Below, piece after piece: positions 16,727 through 23,873 of a stretch of 64,000 nucleotides of DNA; position 1 is the first letter of the stretch; every line of letters begins with the position of its first letter. The position numbers and the translations under genes are program-made. The notes beneath the pieces were generated by a model. It saw only the letters and a list, made by a program, of their open reading frames with translations. It was not told the origin of the DNA and searched no databases. Origin of the DNA: Streptococcus sp. M334. GTDB lineage: Bacteria; Bacillota; Bacilli; Lactobacillales; Streptococcaceae. Location of the stretch: the NCBI RefSeq assembly GCF_000187745.1, contig NZ_GL732489.1, positions 120,046-184,045 on the forward strand, read 5' to 3'.

Positions 16727-16954
16727 ATGAATATAAAAATGATGGAACAATTTGAGATTATGGATACTGATATGCTTGCTTGCGTTGAAGGTGGTTTTGG
16801 AGGTTGGGGAGATATGCTTTCTGCTTTATTGGGTGGGCTAGCACTGTCTCCAACTTTGGATCAATTAAATGGTAAGTGGCCTATTATACATTTTTCAAAA
16901 CCATGTGGTTCTTATGGTATAGGGGGAACTCCAAACTCATGTAATGGTATTTAA
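16727..16954 (+). CDS. Blp bacteriocin precursor, double-glycine leader
   Basis: A 75-residue precursor. The leader MNIKMMEQFEIMD...ACVEGG ends at residue 23. The mature part is 52 residues, starts FGGWGDML and carries two Cys (KPCGSY and NSCNGI) in a polar C-terminal half. That half differs from the uniformly Gly/Ala-rich pore-forming type. The ribosome binding site is weak and the upstream BlpR box is damaged. Confidence 0.8.
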   Translation: MNIKMMEQFEIMDTDMLACVEGGFGGWGDMLSALLGGLALSPTLDQLNGKWPIIHFSKPCGSYGIGGTPNSCNGI

Positions 16955-16968
16955 AAAGGATTGAAGCT

Positions 16969-17289
16969 ATGAAGGCAAAATATGGGAATCAAATTGTTGA
17001 TGTTTGGGAAATTGGTCAAGCAACTCCTAAACCAAGTTGGGTAGAGGAAGCTTTTCAAAAAAATTATATGGTTTGGTTGGATAATCATGTGCGCATTCTA
17101 ATGGCAGGTCTTAACACTTCTCTCGAAACGAATATCAAGTTTGGTCTAGTTGGAACAGTTGGAGGAGGATTCGCTGGTTATGGGATGTATGTTCTTGGTT
17201 ATCCAGGTGATTATATAGATATCACCAATCATAGAGTTGTTTCTGCTAAAACATTTCACAAAAGTTATCAAATTTTAGAAAATGATTAG
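16969..17289 (+). CDS. Uncharacterised 106-residue protein next to a bacteriocin gene
   Basis: A soluble-looking protein starting MKAKYGNQIVDVWEIG with AAAGGA upstream. It has a Trp-rich N-terminal half, a Gly-rich middle (GTVGGGFAGYGMY) and a C-terminus containing GDYIDITNHRVVS. No signal peptide is seen. The C-terminal wording reminds me of small phage-encoded proteins, which would be unusual in a bacteriocin cassette. It lies 14 bp after the bacteriocin. Immunity or a phage-derived passenger are both possible. Confidence 0.6.
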   Translation: MKAKYGNQIVDVWEIGQATPKPSWVEEAFQKNYMVWLDNHVRILMAGLNTSLETNIKFGLVGTVGGGFAGYGMYVLGYPGDYIDITNHRVVSAKTFHKSYQILEND

Positions 17290-17317
17290 ATATCATTTAA
17301 TTGTAATGGAGAAAGCT

Positions 17318-17722
17318 ATGAAAAAAAATATTTTAAAAAAACGGACCATCTTCCTTGCGAGATTGTTCCTAGGTCAGTTGCCCTTGATTGTCTCTACTTA
17401 TCTATTTCTATCTCGTCAGTTTTTAAATTTTTCTTTAATTTTCCAATTTCTTTTAGTGGTTATTAACTTGGCTTCTATTTTGGTCACTGTTTACCTCACT
17501 AGAGAAATGAGGATAAGAAAGTTTGAAGATGATGATTTGGTTAATCCTAGAACCAATCAACTTATGTTCATTGGTTTGACAGGTTTTATGTCTATTATCT
17601 GTTTGTATAGAGGGATCGCAGCAGGAGAATTCTATCAACAATTAATTGCCTACATTGGTGCTATTCTCTGCTTGATTATCATGCTTCTGCTCATTTGGGG
17701 CTTGAAGTATTATAAAAAGTAG
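17318..17722 (+). CDS. Four-helix membrane protein, probable immunity (paralogue of 15656-16060)
   Basis: ATG 17318 after GGAG gives 134 residues starting MKKNILKKRTIFL; the open frame extends 36 bp further upstream but that would overlap the previous gene. Sequence and membrane layout follow the 15656-16060 product closely, with KFEDDDLVNPRTNQL in the centre. It completes a bacteriocin/unknown/immunity cassette. Confidence 0.82.
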   Translation: MKKNILKKRTIFLARLFLGQLPLIVSTYLFLSRQFLNFSLIFQFLLVVINLASILVTVYLTREMRIRKFEDDDLVNPRTNQLMFIGLTGFMSIICLYRGIAAGEFYQQLIAYIGAILCLIIMLLLIWGLKYYKK

Positions 17723-17804
17723 CTTTCTTTCCTCTTTTGTCAGGATATTTTAGTAGAAGGCTCTATTAAAAAGTTCGTGAAATAAATGAATGGAGGTATT
17801 TAAT

Positions 17805-18188
17805 ATGAAATACAGATTATTTCTTGTTATTTTCTTGAGTAGTATGTTGGATATTCTTTTAGGGACATTTTTACAAATCTCTAATGTATCGATTGGTTGG
17901 ATTGTTCTCTACAGTGGATTATTTGAAGCAGGAATTTTCCTTCTTGCTAATAAAGGGGTGGCGGTAAAAATCAAGGAAGTTCACATCCAAAACCGCTTTA
18001 AATTTATTTTTGGAAAAACCTTATGGTTTCAAATTCTTTTGCTCCTCTTTTTGATGGTCAGACTTTATCTTGGTTTGGATGCGAGGTTGATTTTATTCTA
18101 TGGACATATTTTCATTATCTTTAATGCCTTAATGTATCTATTATCTAGTAGTCAGGTTAGCCTTAAAAAGAACAAGCTGTCTTCTTAA
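17805..18188 (+). CDS. Membrane protein of the immunity region (paralogue of 12359-12733)
   Basis: ATG 17805 with GGAGGT gives 127 residues starting MKYRLFLVIF, with four membrane segments. It is highly similar to 12359-12733. It belongs to the conserved 3' part of the blp locus (the blpX/Y/Z region in pneumococci); I am not certain which letter applies. Confidence 0.8.
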   Translation: MKYRLFLVIFLSSMLDILLGTFLQISNVSIGWIVLYSGLFEAGIFLLANKGVAVKIKEVHIQNRFKFIFGKTLWFQILLLLFLMVRLYLGLDARLILFYGHIFIIFNALMYLLSSSQVSLKKNKLSS

Positions 18189-18224
18189 TCTTGCAGTAAT
18201 AGAGCCTGACAAGAGGAGGTCATC

Positions 18225-18473
18225 ATGCATAAACGCTTATTTTTCCTAGATTCCAAAACCTTAGACTGGTTGACACCTTATATTCTAGTCTTGGCTTCTG
18301 ACACCATTGCTTTTAATGTTTTTGTGCTAACCTTTGTATCTGTTGTGGCCTTTTATTTCCTTAATCCCATGCTATCTTTAATGGCTATCTTCTTAGGTGC
18401 TGGTTATGTGGTCGGATTTTGGTTACTCAAATGGTTTGTTTTGGAAAGGTTAGAGCGAAAGGATGACGAGTAG
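18225..18473 (+). CDS. blpZ: BlpZ-like small membrane immunity-region protein
   Basis: An 82-residue protein, MHKRLFFLDSKTLDWL, with two membrane segments (about 16-48 and 50-70) and a charged tail ERLERKDDE. It matches my recollection of BlpZ. It has an AGGAGG site and sits directly before the CAAX protease gene. Its 3' end is repeated after the BOX at 19190-19235 as part of a tandem duplication. Confidence 0.72.
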   Translation: MHKRLFFLDSKTLDWLTPYILVLASDTIAFNVFVLTFVSVVAFYFLNPMLSLMAIFLGAGYVVGFWLLKWFVLERLERKDDE

Positions 18474-18502
18474 GAAGTCTGTTGGGTGAGGAGGATAGTT
18501 TT

Positions 18503-19117
18503 ATGAGAATTTTTAATAAATGTCATGCCTTGTTTTTTGGATTTTTAGTCTTTGCAATCGTTGGTGCAGCGGGTTATTCCATTAATCAAGGAGATCATTT
18601 TCAACACCAGTACACATTCATTGTTGTAAAGAGTCTCTTGCTTTTCCTTAGTTTTGGCTATGCGAAATGGTTTGATATGATTTCTTTGGGGATGTTAAGC
18701 AGGAAACAACTCTTGCTCTTCATTGGAATTTTTCTTCTCACTGTGCTGGTAAGTATTAGCTATCATGCTTTTTTCTCAGTTGTTTCTGGTGCTTCGGATC
18801 AACACCTTGAGGAAGCTAGTAAAGGACTTTCGCTTTCCTTTATTGTTAGTGCTACAGTTTTGGCACCTATCCAGGAGGAATTCATGTTTAGAGGGCTTCT
18901 TCAAGGTGCAGTTTTTGATAATTCTTGGCTGGGGCTTGTACTGACTTCCTCTCTCTTTTCTTTCATGCATGAACCTTATGATATTCCTTCGTTTTGCTAT
19001 TATCTTTTCGGGGGCTTGTTGCTGGGCTTTGCTTATAAAAAGAGCCAAAACCTATGGGTTTCTACTCTAGTCCACATGTTTTACAACAGTTTGCCACTCT
19101 TAACTTATATTCAATGA
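18503..19117 (+). CDS. pncP: CPBP (CAAX/Abi-type) membrane protease, copy 1
   Basis: ATG 18503 with GAGGAGG gives 204 residues. About six membrane helices carry the CPBP motifs QEEFMFRG (EExxxR), FSFMHE and HMFYNS. Such proteins protect bacteriocin producers in several lactic acid bacteria. The stop codon and last residues lie inside a BOX element that starts at 19106, so the C-terminus (TYIQ) differs from copy 2. The symbol is by resemblance to pneumococcal PncP. Confidence 0.75.
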   Translation: MRIFNKCHALFFGFLVFAIVGAAGYSINQGDHFQHQYTFIVVKSLLLFLSFGYAKWFDMISLGMLSRKQLLLFIGIFLLTVLVSISYHAFFSVVSGASDQHLEEASKGLSLSFIVSATVLAPIQEEFMFRGLLQGAVFDNSWLGLVLTSSLFSFMHEPYDIPSFCYYLFGGLLLGFAYKKSQNLWVSTLVHMFYNSLPLLTYIQ

Positions 19118-19189
19118 AAATCAAAGAGCAAACTAGGAAACTAGCCGCAGGCTGTACTTGAGTACGGCAAGGCGACGTTGACGAGTATA
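19106..19189 (+). repeat. Truncated BOX element at a duplication junction
   Basis: It begins TATATTCAATGAAAATC, carries boxA and the start of boxC (TACGGCAAGGCGACG), and ends abruptly at GAGTATA. It lies between the two copies of the CAAX protease unit and supplies the stop codon of the first. Confidence 0.88.
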
Positions 19190-19264
19190 AAATGGTTTGT
19201 TTTGGAAAGGTTAGAGCTAAAGGATGACTTGTAGGGAAGTTTGTTTGGTGAGGAGGATAATTTG

Positions 19265-19876
19265 ATGGAGTTTTTTGATAAATTTCATGCCTTTTGTTTT
19301 GGATTTTTAGTACTAATAATCGTCATTACAGTTCCTTATACGATTAACCATGGGGATTTTTTTCAAAATGAGTCTGCATTGATTATTGTAAGTCTTCTAG
19401 TAACCTCTCTGAGTGTTGTTTATGCTAGAAAGTTTGAAATGATTTCTTTTGGGATGTTAAGCAGGAAACAACTTTTACTTTTCATTGCAATCTTTCTTCT
19501 AAGTGTGCTTGAGACGTTGGTTTATATTCATTTCTTCGCTATTTCTTCTGGAGCAGGAGTTCAACACTTGGCGGAAGTCAGCAGAGGAATTTCCCTGTCT
19601 TTGATTTTGACTTCCTCAGTTTTTGGCCCCATCCAGGAGGAACTCATTTTCAGAGGACTTCTTCAAGGTGCGGTTTTTGACAATTCTTGGTTAGGGCTTG
19701 TACTAACTTCCTCTCTCTTTTCTTTCATGCATGGACCTTCTAATGTCCCTTCGTTTATTTTTTATCTACTTGGGGGCTTGTTGCTGGGCTTTGCCTATAA
19801 AAAGAGCCAAAACCTATGGGTTTCTACTCTAGTCCACATGTTTTACAATGCTTGGCCACTCTTATATTATTTATAA
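19265..19876 (+). CDS. CPBP (CAAX/Abi-type) membrane protease, copy 2
   Basis: ATG 19265 with GAGGAGG gives 203 residues. Motifs QEELIFRG, FSFMHG and HMFYNA are intact. It is a diverged tandem duplicate of 18503-19117: the C-terminal third is almost identical, while the N-terminal half differs more. That pattern suggests gene conversion or selection on the 5' half. The upstream 75 bp repeat the end of blpZ. Confidence 0.82.
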   Translation: MEFFDKFHAFCFGFLVLIIVITVPYTINHGDFFQNESALIIVSLLVTSLSVVYARKFEMISFGMLSRKQLLLFIAIFLLSVLETLVYIHFFAISSGAGVQHLAEVSRGISLSLILTSSVFGPIQEELIFRGLLQGAVFDNSWLGLVLTSSLFSFMHGPSNVPSFIFYLLGGLLLGFAYKKSQNLWVSTLVHMFYNAWPLLYYL

Positions 19877-19884
19877 AAATTATG

Positions 19885-19917
19885 AAAAGGTAAGTAGAAG
19901 ACGGTGCTTACCTTTTT
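19885..19917 (+). terminator. Terminator closing the blp locus
   Basis: AAAAGGTAAG pairs with CTTACCTTTTT around a 12-nt loop, 8 bp after the last CAAX gene. Confidence 0.85.
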
Positions 19918-19979
19918 CTTTCTATAATGATAACCAAGCCAATCTAGAGGCTTTTCTTTGAGAATCGGGTGTGGAGCGG

Positions 19980-20008
19980 TTGACGAATAGGGCAAAAACT
20001 AGTAGAAT
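19980..20008 (+). promoter_or_regulatory. Promoter of ccrZ-trmB
   Basis: TTGACG (19980-19985) and TAGAAT (20003-20008) are separated by 17 bp, 30 bp before the ccrZ start. Confidence 0.7.
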
Positions 20009-20037
20009 AGTAAGGAAACTTTATACGGAGGAAAGAA

Positions 20038-20832
20038 ATGGATTTGGGTGATAATGAGCTAACACTGACTCCCATACCTGGGAAAAGTGGCAAGGCTTAT
20101 ATGGGTAGCTATCCTGATGGGAAGCGCATCTTTGTAAAAATGAACACCTCTCCAATCCTACCTGGTCTAGCTAGAGAACAAATTGCTCCACAATTATTAT
20201 GGAGTCGCCGTTTGGCAGATGGGCGTGATATGTGTGCTCAAGAATGGTTGACAGGCAAGATATTGACCCCCTATGATATGAATCGTAAACAAATCGTCAA
20301 TATTTTAACCCGCCTTCATCGCTCACGTCCTTTGATGACGCAGTTGAGTCGTTTGGGCTATGCCATGGAAACACCTGTAGATTTACTGCAGTCTTGGCAA
20401 GAAACGGCTCCAGATGCTTTGCGTAAAAATCATTTTATCAGTGAAGTGATGGCTGATTTACGTCAGACTATTCCAGGATTTAGAGAGGACCATGCGACCA
20501 TTGTCCATGGAGATGTACGACATAGTAATTGGATTGAGACAGACAGTGGCTTGATTTATTTGGTAGATTGGGATTCGGTTCGCTTGACCGACCGCATGTT
20601 TGATGTAGCTCATATGCTCTGCCATTATATTCCAGAACATCAGTGGAAGGAATGGTTGATCTACTACGGTTACAAGTACAATCAAACGGTATTGAATAAA
20701 TTGTATTGGTACGGTCAATTGTCTTATTTGAGCCAGATTTCCAAGTATTATATGAACCAAGATTTAGAAAATGTCAATCGGGAGATTCATGGTTTGCGTC
20801 ACTTCCGAGACAAGTATGGAAAGAGAAGATGA
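20038..20832 (+). CDS. ccrZ: CcrZ, choline-kinase-like cell-cycle regulator
   Basis: A 264-residue phosphotransferase-fold protein. The catalytic loop HGDVRHSNW begins at His157 and the metal-binding DWDS at Asp177. In pneumococci CcrZ is placed at midcell by FtsZ and controls replication initiation through DnaA. It overlaps trmB by an ATGA junction, the same arrangement as in pneumococcus. Confidence 0.9.
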   Translation: MDLGDNELTLTPIPGKSGKAYMGSYPDGKRIFVKMNTSPILPGLAREQIAPQLLWSRRLADGRDMCAQEWLTGKILTPYDMNRKQIVNILTRLHRSRPLMTQLSRLGYAMETPVDLLQSWQETAPDALRKNHFISEVMADLRQTIPGFREDHATIVHGDVRHSNWIETDSGLIYLVDWDSVRLTDRMFDVAHMLCHYIPEHQWKEWLIYYGYKYNQTVLNKLYWYGQLSYLSQISKYYMNQDLENVNREIHGLRHFRDKYGKRR

Positions 20833-21464
20833 GAGTTAGAAATCGTAAAGGGGCGACAGAATTACTAGAGGCAAATCCCCAGTATGTGGTCCTCAATCCC
20901 TTAGAAGCCAAGGGGAAATGGCGGGATTTGTTCGGCAACGACAATCCCATTCATGTGGAAGTTGGAAGTGGAAAGGGTGCCTTTGTTTCAGGTATGGCCA
21001 AGCAAAATCCTGACATCAACTATATCGGGATTGATATTCAAAAGTCTGTTTTGAGCTACGCTTTGGACAAGGTGCTTGAAGTTGGAGTGCCTAACATTAA
21101 GCTCTTGTGGGTAGATGGTTCTGACTTGACTGACTACTTTGAAGACGGTGAGATTGATCGCTTGTATCTGAATTTTTCAGATCCATGGCCTAAAAAGCGT
21201 CATGAAAAGCGTCGGTTGACCTACAAGACCTTCTTGGATACCTTCAAGCGTATCTTGCCTGAAAATGGAGAAATTCATTTCAAGACGGATAACCGTGGCT
21301 TGTTTGAGTACAGTTTAGTGAGCTTTTCTCAATATGGCATGAAACTCAATGGTGTCTGGCTTGATTTACATGCTAGTGATTTTGAAGGCAATGTCATGAC
21401 AGAATACGAGCAAAAATTCTCCAACAAGGGGCAGGTTATCTACCGAGTTGAGGCAGAATTTTAA
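20829..21464 (+). CDS. trmB: tRNA (guanine-N7)-methyltransferase TrmB
   Basis: ATG 20829 overlapping the ccrZ stop gives 211 residues, the usual length; a longer frame exists upstream but lies within ccrZ. SAM-binding motif [10 protein letters not shown] is near residue 40 and the family motif [14 protein letters not shown] near 117. It makes m7G46 in tRNA. Confidence 0.96.
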   Translation: MRVRNRKGATELLEANPQYVVLNPLEAKGKWRDLFGNDNPIHVEVGSGKGAFVSGMAKQNPDINYIGIDIQKSVLSYALDKVLEVGVPNIKLLWVDGSDLTDYFEDGEIDRLYLNFSDPWPKKRHEKRRLTYKTFLDTFKRILPENGEIHFKTDNRGLFEYSLVSFSQYGMKLNGVWLDLHASDFEGNVMTEYEQKFSNKGQVIYRVEAEF

Positions 21465-21501
21465 GAAATAGCCTGAAATCAGGCTGTATAAGTGCTTTTG
21501 C

Positions 21502-21530
21502 TTTACATAAGTTGGTAAACGTGCTATACT
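21502..21530 (+). promoter_or_regulatory. Promoter of the rimP-nusA-infB operon
   Basis: TTTACA (21502-21507) and an extended TGC-TATACT (21525-21530) are separated by 17 bp. The leader then forms a GAGGCG/CGCCTC hairpin at about 21553-21575 before rimP. Confidence 0.75.
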
Positions 21531-21590
21531 AAGAGTAAGAATATGAGAAAGTGAGGCGGGGAAATATCTTCGCCTCTTGCTTATGAGGAG

Positions 21591-22070
21591 GTGGACGCAA
21601 TCGCAACAATCGTAGAATTAGTCAGAGAAGTTGTAGAACCTGTCATCCAAGCACCTTTCGAGCTCGTGGATATCGAGTATGGAAAGATTGGCAGTGACAT
21701 GATTCTCAGTATTTTTGTAGATAAACCTGAAGGAATTACCTTGAACGACACGGCGGACTTGACAGAAATTATCAGTCCTGTCTTAGACACCATCAAGCCA
21801 GATCCCTTCCCAGAACAATATTTCCTAGAAATCACCAGTCCAGGCTTGGAACGTCCTTTGAAAACCAAGGATGCCGTTGCTGGAGCGGTTGGGAAATACA
21901 TCCATGTCGGGCTCTACCAAGCCATCGATAAGCAAAAGGTCTTTGAAGGAACCTTGTTGGCCTTCGAAGAGGACGAGTTGACCATGGAATATATGGACAA
22001 GACGCGTAAGAAAACTGTCCAAATTCCGTACAGTTTAGTATCAAAAGCACGTTTAGCAGTTAAATTATAG
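21591..22070 (+). CDS. rimP: Ribosome maturation factor RimP
   Basis: A 159-residue protein needed for 30S subunit maturation. The N-terminal domain contains [17 protein letters not shown] and the C-terminal domain is an SH3-like fold ending [10 protein letters not shown]. The annotated-type start is GTG 21591, but GAGGAG ends at that codon with no spacing. The in-frame ATC at 21600 would have better spacing, so the true start is uncertain. First gene of the nusA operon. Confidence 0.93.
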   Translation: MDAIATIVELVREVVEPVIQAPFELVDIEYGKIGSDMILSIFVDKPEGITLNDTADLTEIISPVLDTIKPDPFPEQYFLEITSPGLERPLKTKDAVAGAVGKYIHVGLYQAIDKQKVFEGTLLAFEEDELTMEYMDKTRKKTVQIPYSLVSKARLAVKL

Positions 22071-22113
22071 AAAAAGAAAGGATAGCTTTTGAGGATTCAA
22101 AAGTGAAGAAAAC

Positions 22114-23250
22114 ATGAGTAAAGAAATGCTAGAGGCCTTCCGCATTTTGGAAGAAGACAAGGGAATCAAAAAAGAAGATATCATCGACGCAGTAGTAGAG
22201 TCGCTTCGTTCCGCTTATCGCAGACGCTATGGTCAATCAGACAGCGTAGCTATTGACTTCAACGAAAAAACAGGTGACTTTACCGTTTATACTGTTCGTG
22301 AAGTGGTTGATGAAGTATTTGATAGCCGTTTGGAAATCAGCTTGAAAGATGCTCTTGCCATTAATTCAGCCTATGAACTTGGTGACAAAATCAAGTTTGA
22401 AGAAGCACCTGCTGAGTTTGGTCGTGTAGCAGCCCAATCTGCCAAGCAAACCATCATGGAAAAAATGCGCAAGCAAACACGTGCCATCACTTACAATACT
22501 TACAAAGAACATGAGCAAGAAATCATGTCTGGTACAGTAGAACGCTTTGACAACCGCTTTATCTATGTCAACCTTGGCAGCATCGAAGCCCAATTGTCAA
22601 AACAAGATCAAATTCCTGGAGAAGTTTTTGCTTCCCACGATCGTATCGAAGTTTATGTCTACAAGGTTGAAGACAACCCTCGCGGAGTGAACGTCTTTGT
22701 CAGCCGTAGCCATCCAGAAATGATCAAACGATTGATGGAGCAAGAAATTCCAGAAGTTTATGATGGAACTGTTGAAATCATGAGTGTGGCTCGTGAAGCT
22801 GGTGACCGTACGAAGGTTGCTGTTCGCAGTCATAATCCCAATGTGGACGCTATCGGTACAATCGTTGGACGTGGTGGAGCTAATATCAAGAAGATTACCA
22901 GCAAATTCCACCCAGCTCGCTACGATGCTAAAAATGACCGCATGGTACCAATCGAAGAAAATATCGACGTTATCGAGTGGGTAGCAGATCCAGCCGAATT
23001 TATCTACAATGCTATTGCTCCTGCTGAGGTTGACCAAGTTATCTTTGATGAAAACGACAGCAAACGTGCCTTGGTGGTTGTTCCAGATAACAAGCTTTCT
23101 CTTGCTATCGGTCGTCGTGGACAAAACGTGCGCTTGGCAGCTCACTTGACTGGTTACCGTATCGATATCAAGTCTGCTAGCGAATTTGAAGCCATGGAAG
23201 AAGCTGGTTCGGTAGATTTGGAAGCAGAAAACGATACTGTAGAAGAATAA
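22114..23250 (+). CDS. nusA: Transcription termination/antitermination factor NusA
   Basis: A 378-residue protein: N-terminal RNA polymerase-binding domain (1-125), S1 domain (about 135-200), two KH domains (about 230-345, with GRGGANIKKI and GRRGQNVRLA) and a short acidic tail. It lacks the C-terminal repeats of enterobacterial NusA, as is normal in Firmicutes. It lies between rimP and ylxR in the standard order. Confidence 0.97.
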   Translation: MSKEMLEAFRILEEDKGIKKEDIIDAVVESLRSAYRRRYGQSDSVAIDFNEKTGDFTVYTVREVVDEVFDSRLEISLKDALAINSAYELGDKIKFEEAPAEFGRVAAQSAKQTIMEKMRKQTRAITYNTYKEHEQEIMSGTVERFDNRFIYVNLGSIEAQLSKQDQIPGEVFASHDRIEVYVYKVEDNPRGVNVFVSRSHPEMIKRLMEQEIPEVYDGTVEIMSVAREAGDRTKVAVRSHNPNVDAIGTIVGRGGANIKKITSKFHPARYDAKNDRMVPIEENIDVIEWVADPAEFIYNAIAPAEVDQVIFDENDSKRALVVVPDNKLSLAIGRRGQNVRLAAHLTGYRIDIKSASEFEAMEEAGSVDLEAENDTVEE

Positions 23251-23271
23251 AAGCTGCTAGAGGAGGGAAAG

Positions 23272-23565
23272 ATGAAAACAAGAAAAATCCCTTTGCGCAA
23301 GTCTGTCGTGTCTAACGAAGTGATTGATAAGCGTGATTTGCTCCGCATTGTCAAGAACAAGGAAGGACAAGTCTTTATCGATCCGACAGGCAAGGCCAAT
23401 GGCCGTGGCGCTTATATCAAGCTAGACAATGCAGAAGCCATAGAGGCTAAAAAGAAGAAGGTCTTTAACCGTAGCTTTGACATGGAAGTGGAAGAAAGCT
23501 TTTATGACGAGTTGATCGCTTATGTGGATCACAAAGTGAAAAGAAGAGAGTTAGGACTTGAATAA
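23272..23565 (+). CDS. ylxR: YlxR (RnpM) RNA-binding protein
   Basis: A 97-residue YlxR-family protein with basic N-terminus (MKTRKIPLRKSVVSNE) and the GRGAYI motif near residue 44. In Bacillus the homologue modulates RNase P. AGAGGAGGG precedes the ATG. It overlaps ylxQ. Confidence 0.93.
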   Translation: MKTRKIPLRKSVVSNEVIDKRDLLRIVKNKEGQVFIDPTGKANGRGAYIKLDNAEAIEAKKKKVFNRSFDMEVEESFYDELIAYVDHKVKRRELGLE

Positions 23566-23857
23566 GCAAAAGATAAGCAATCTCTTGGGACTTGCTCAGC
23601 GAGCAGGGCGGATTATATCGGGTGAAGAATTGGTGGTCAAGGCCATTCAAGATGGCAAGGCCAAGATGGTCTTTCTAGCCCATGATGCTGGACCCAATCT
23701 GACCAAGAAGATTCAAGATAAAAGTCATTATTATCAAGTAGAAATTGTAACCGTGTTTTCAACACTGGAATTAAGCATAGCAGTCGGGAAATCGAGAAAG
23801 GTTTTGGCTGTGACAGATGCTGGATTTACAAAGAAAATGAGGTCTCTTATGGAATAG
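23558..23857 (+). CDS. ylxQ: YlxQ, L7Ae-type ribosomal protein homologue
   Basis: A 99-residue L7Ae/L30e/S12e-family protein ([14 protein letters not shown] at the N-terminus). The start is TTG 23558, overlapping the ylxR stop by 8 bp. It probably binds kink-turn RNA. Confidence 0.92.
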   Translation: MNKQKISNLLGLAQRAGRIISGEELVVKAIQDGKAKMVFLAHDAGPNLTKKIQDKSHYYQVEIVTVFSTLELSIAVGKSRKVLAVTDAGFTKKMRSLME

Positions 23858-23873
23858 AAGAGGAGGACATGAT

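Noticed and set aside
20706..20828. N-terminal extension of trmB
   Set aside because: It lies entirely inside ccrZ in another frame; the ATGA overlap start at 20829 gives the normal length.
22597..23145. Minus-strand ORF of 182 codons within nusA
   Set aside because: Antisense to conserved NusA domains and without a ribosome binding site.
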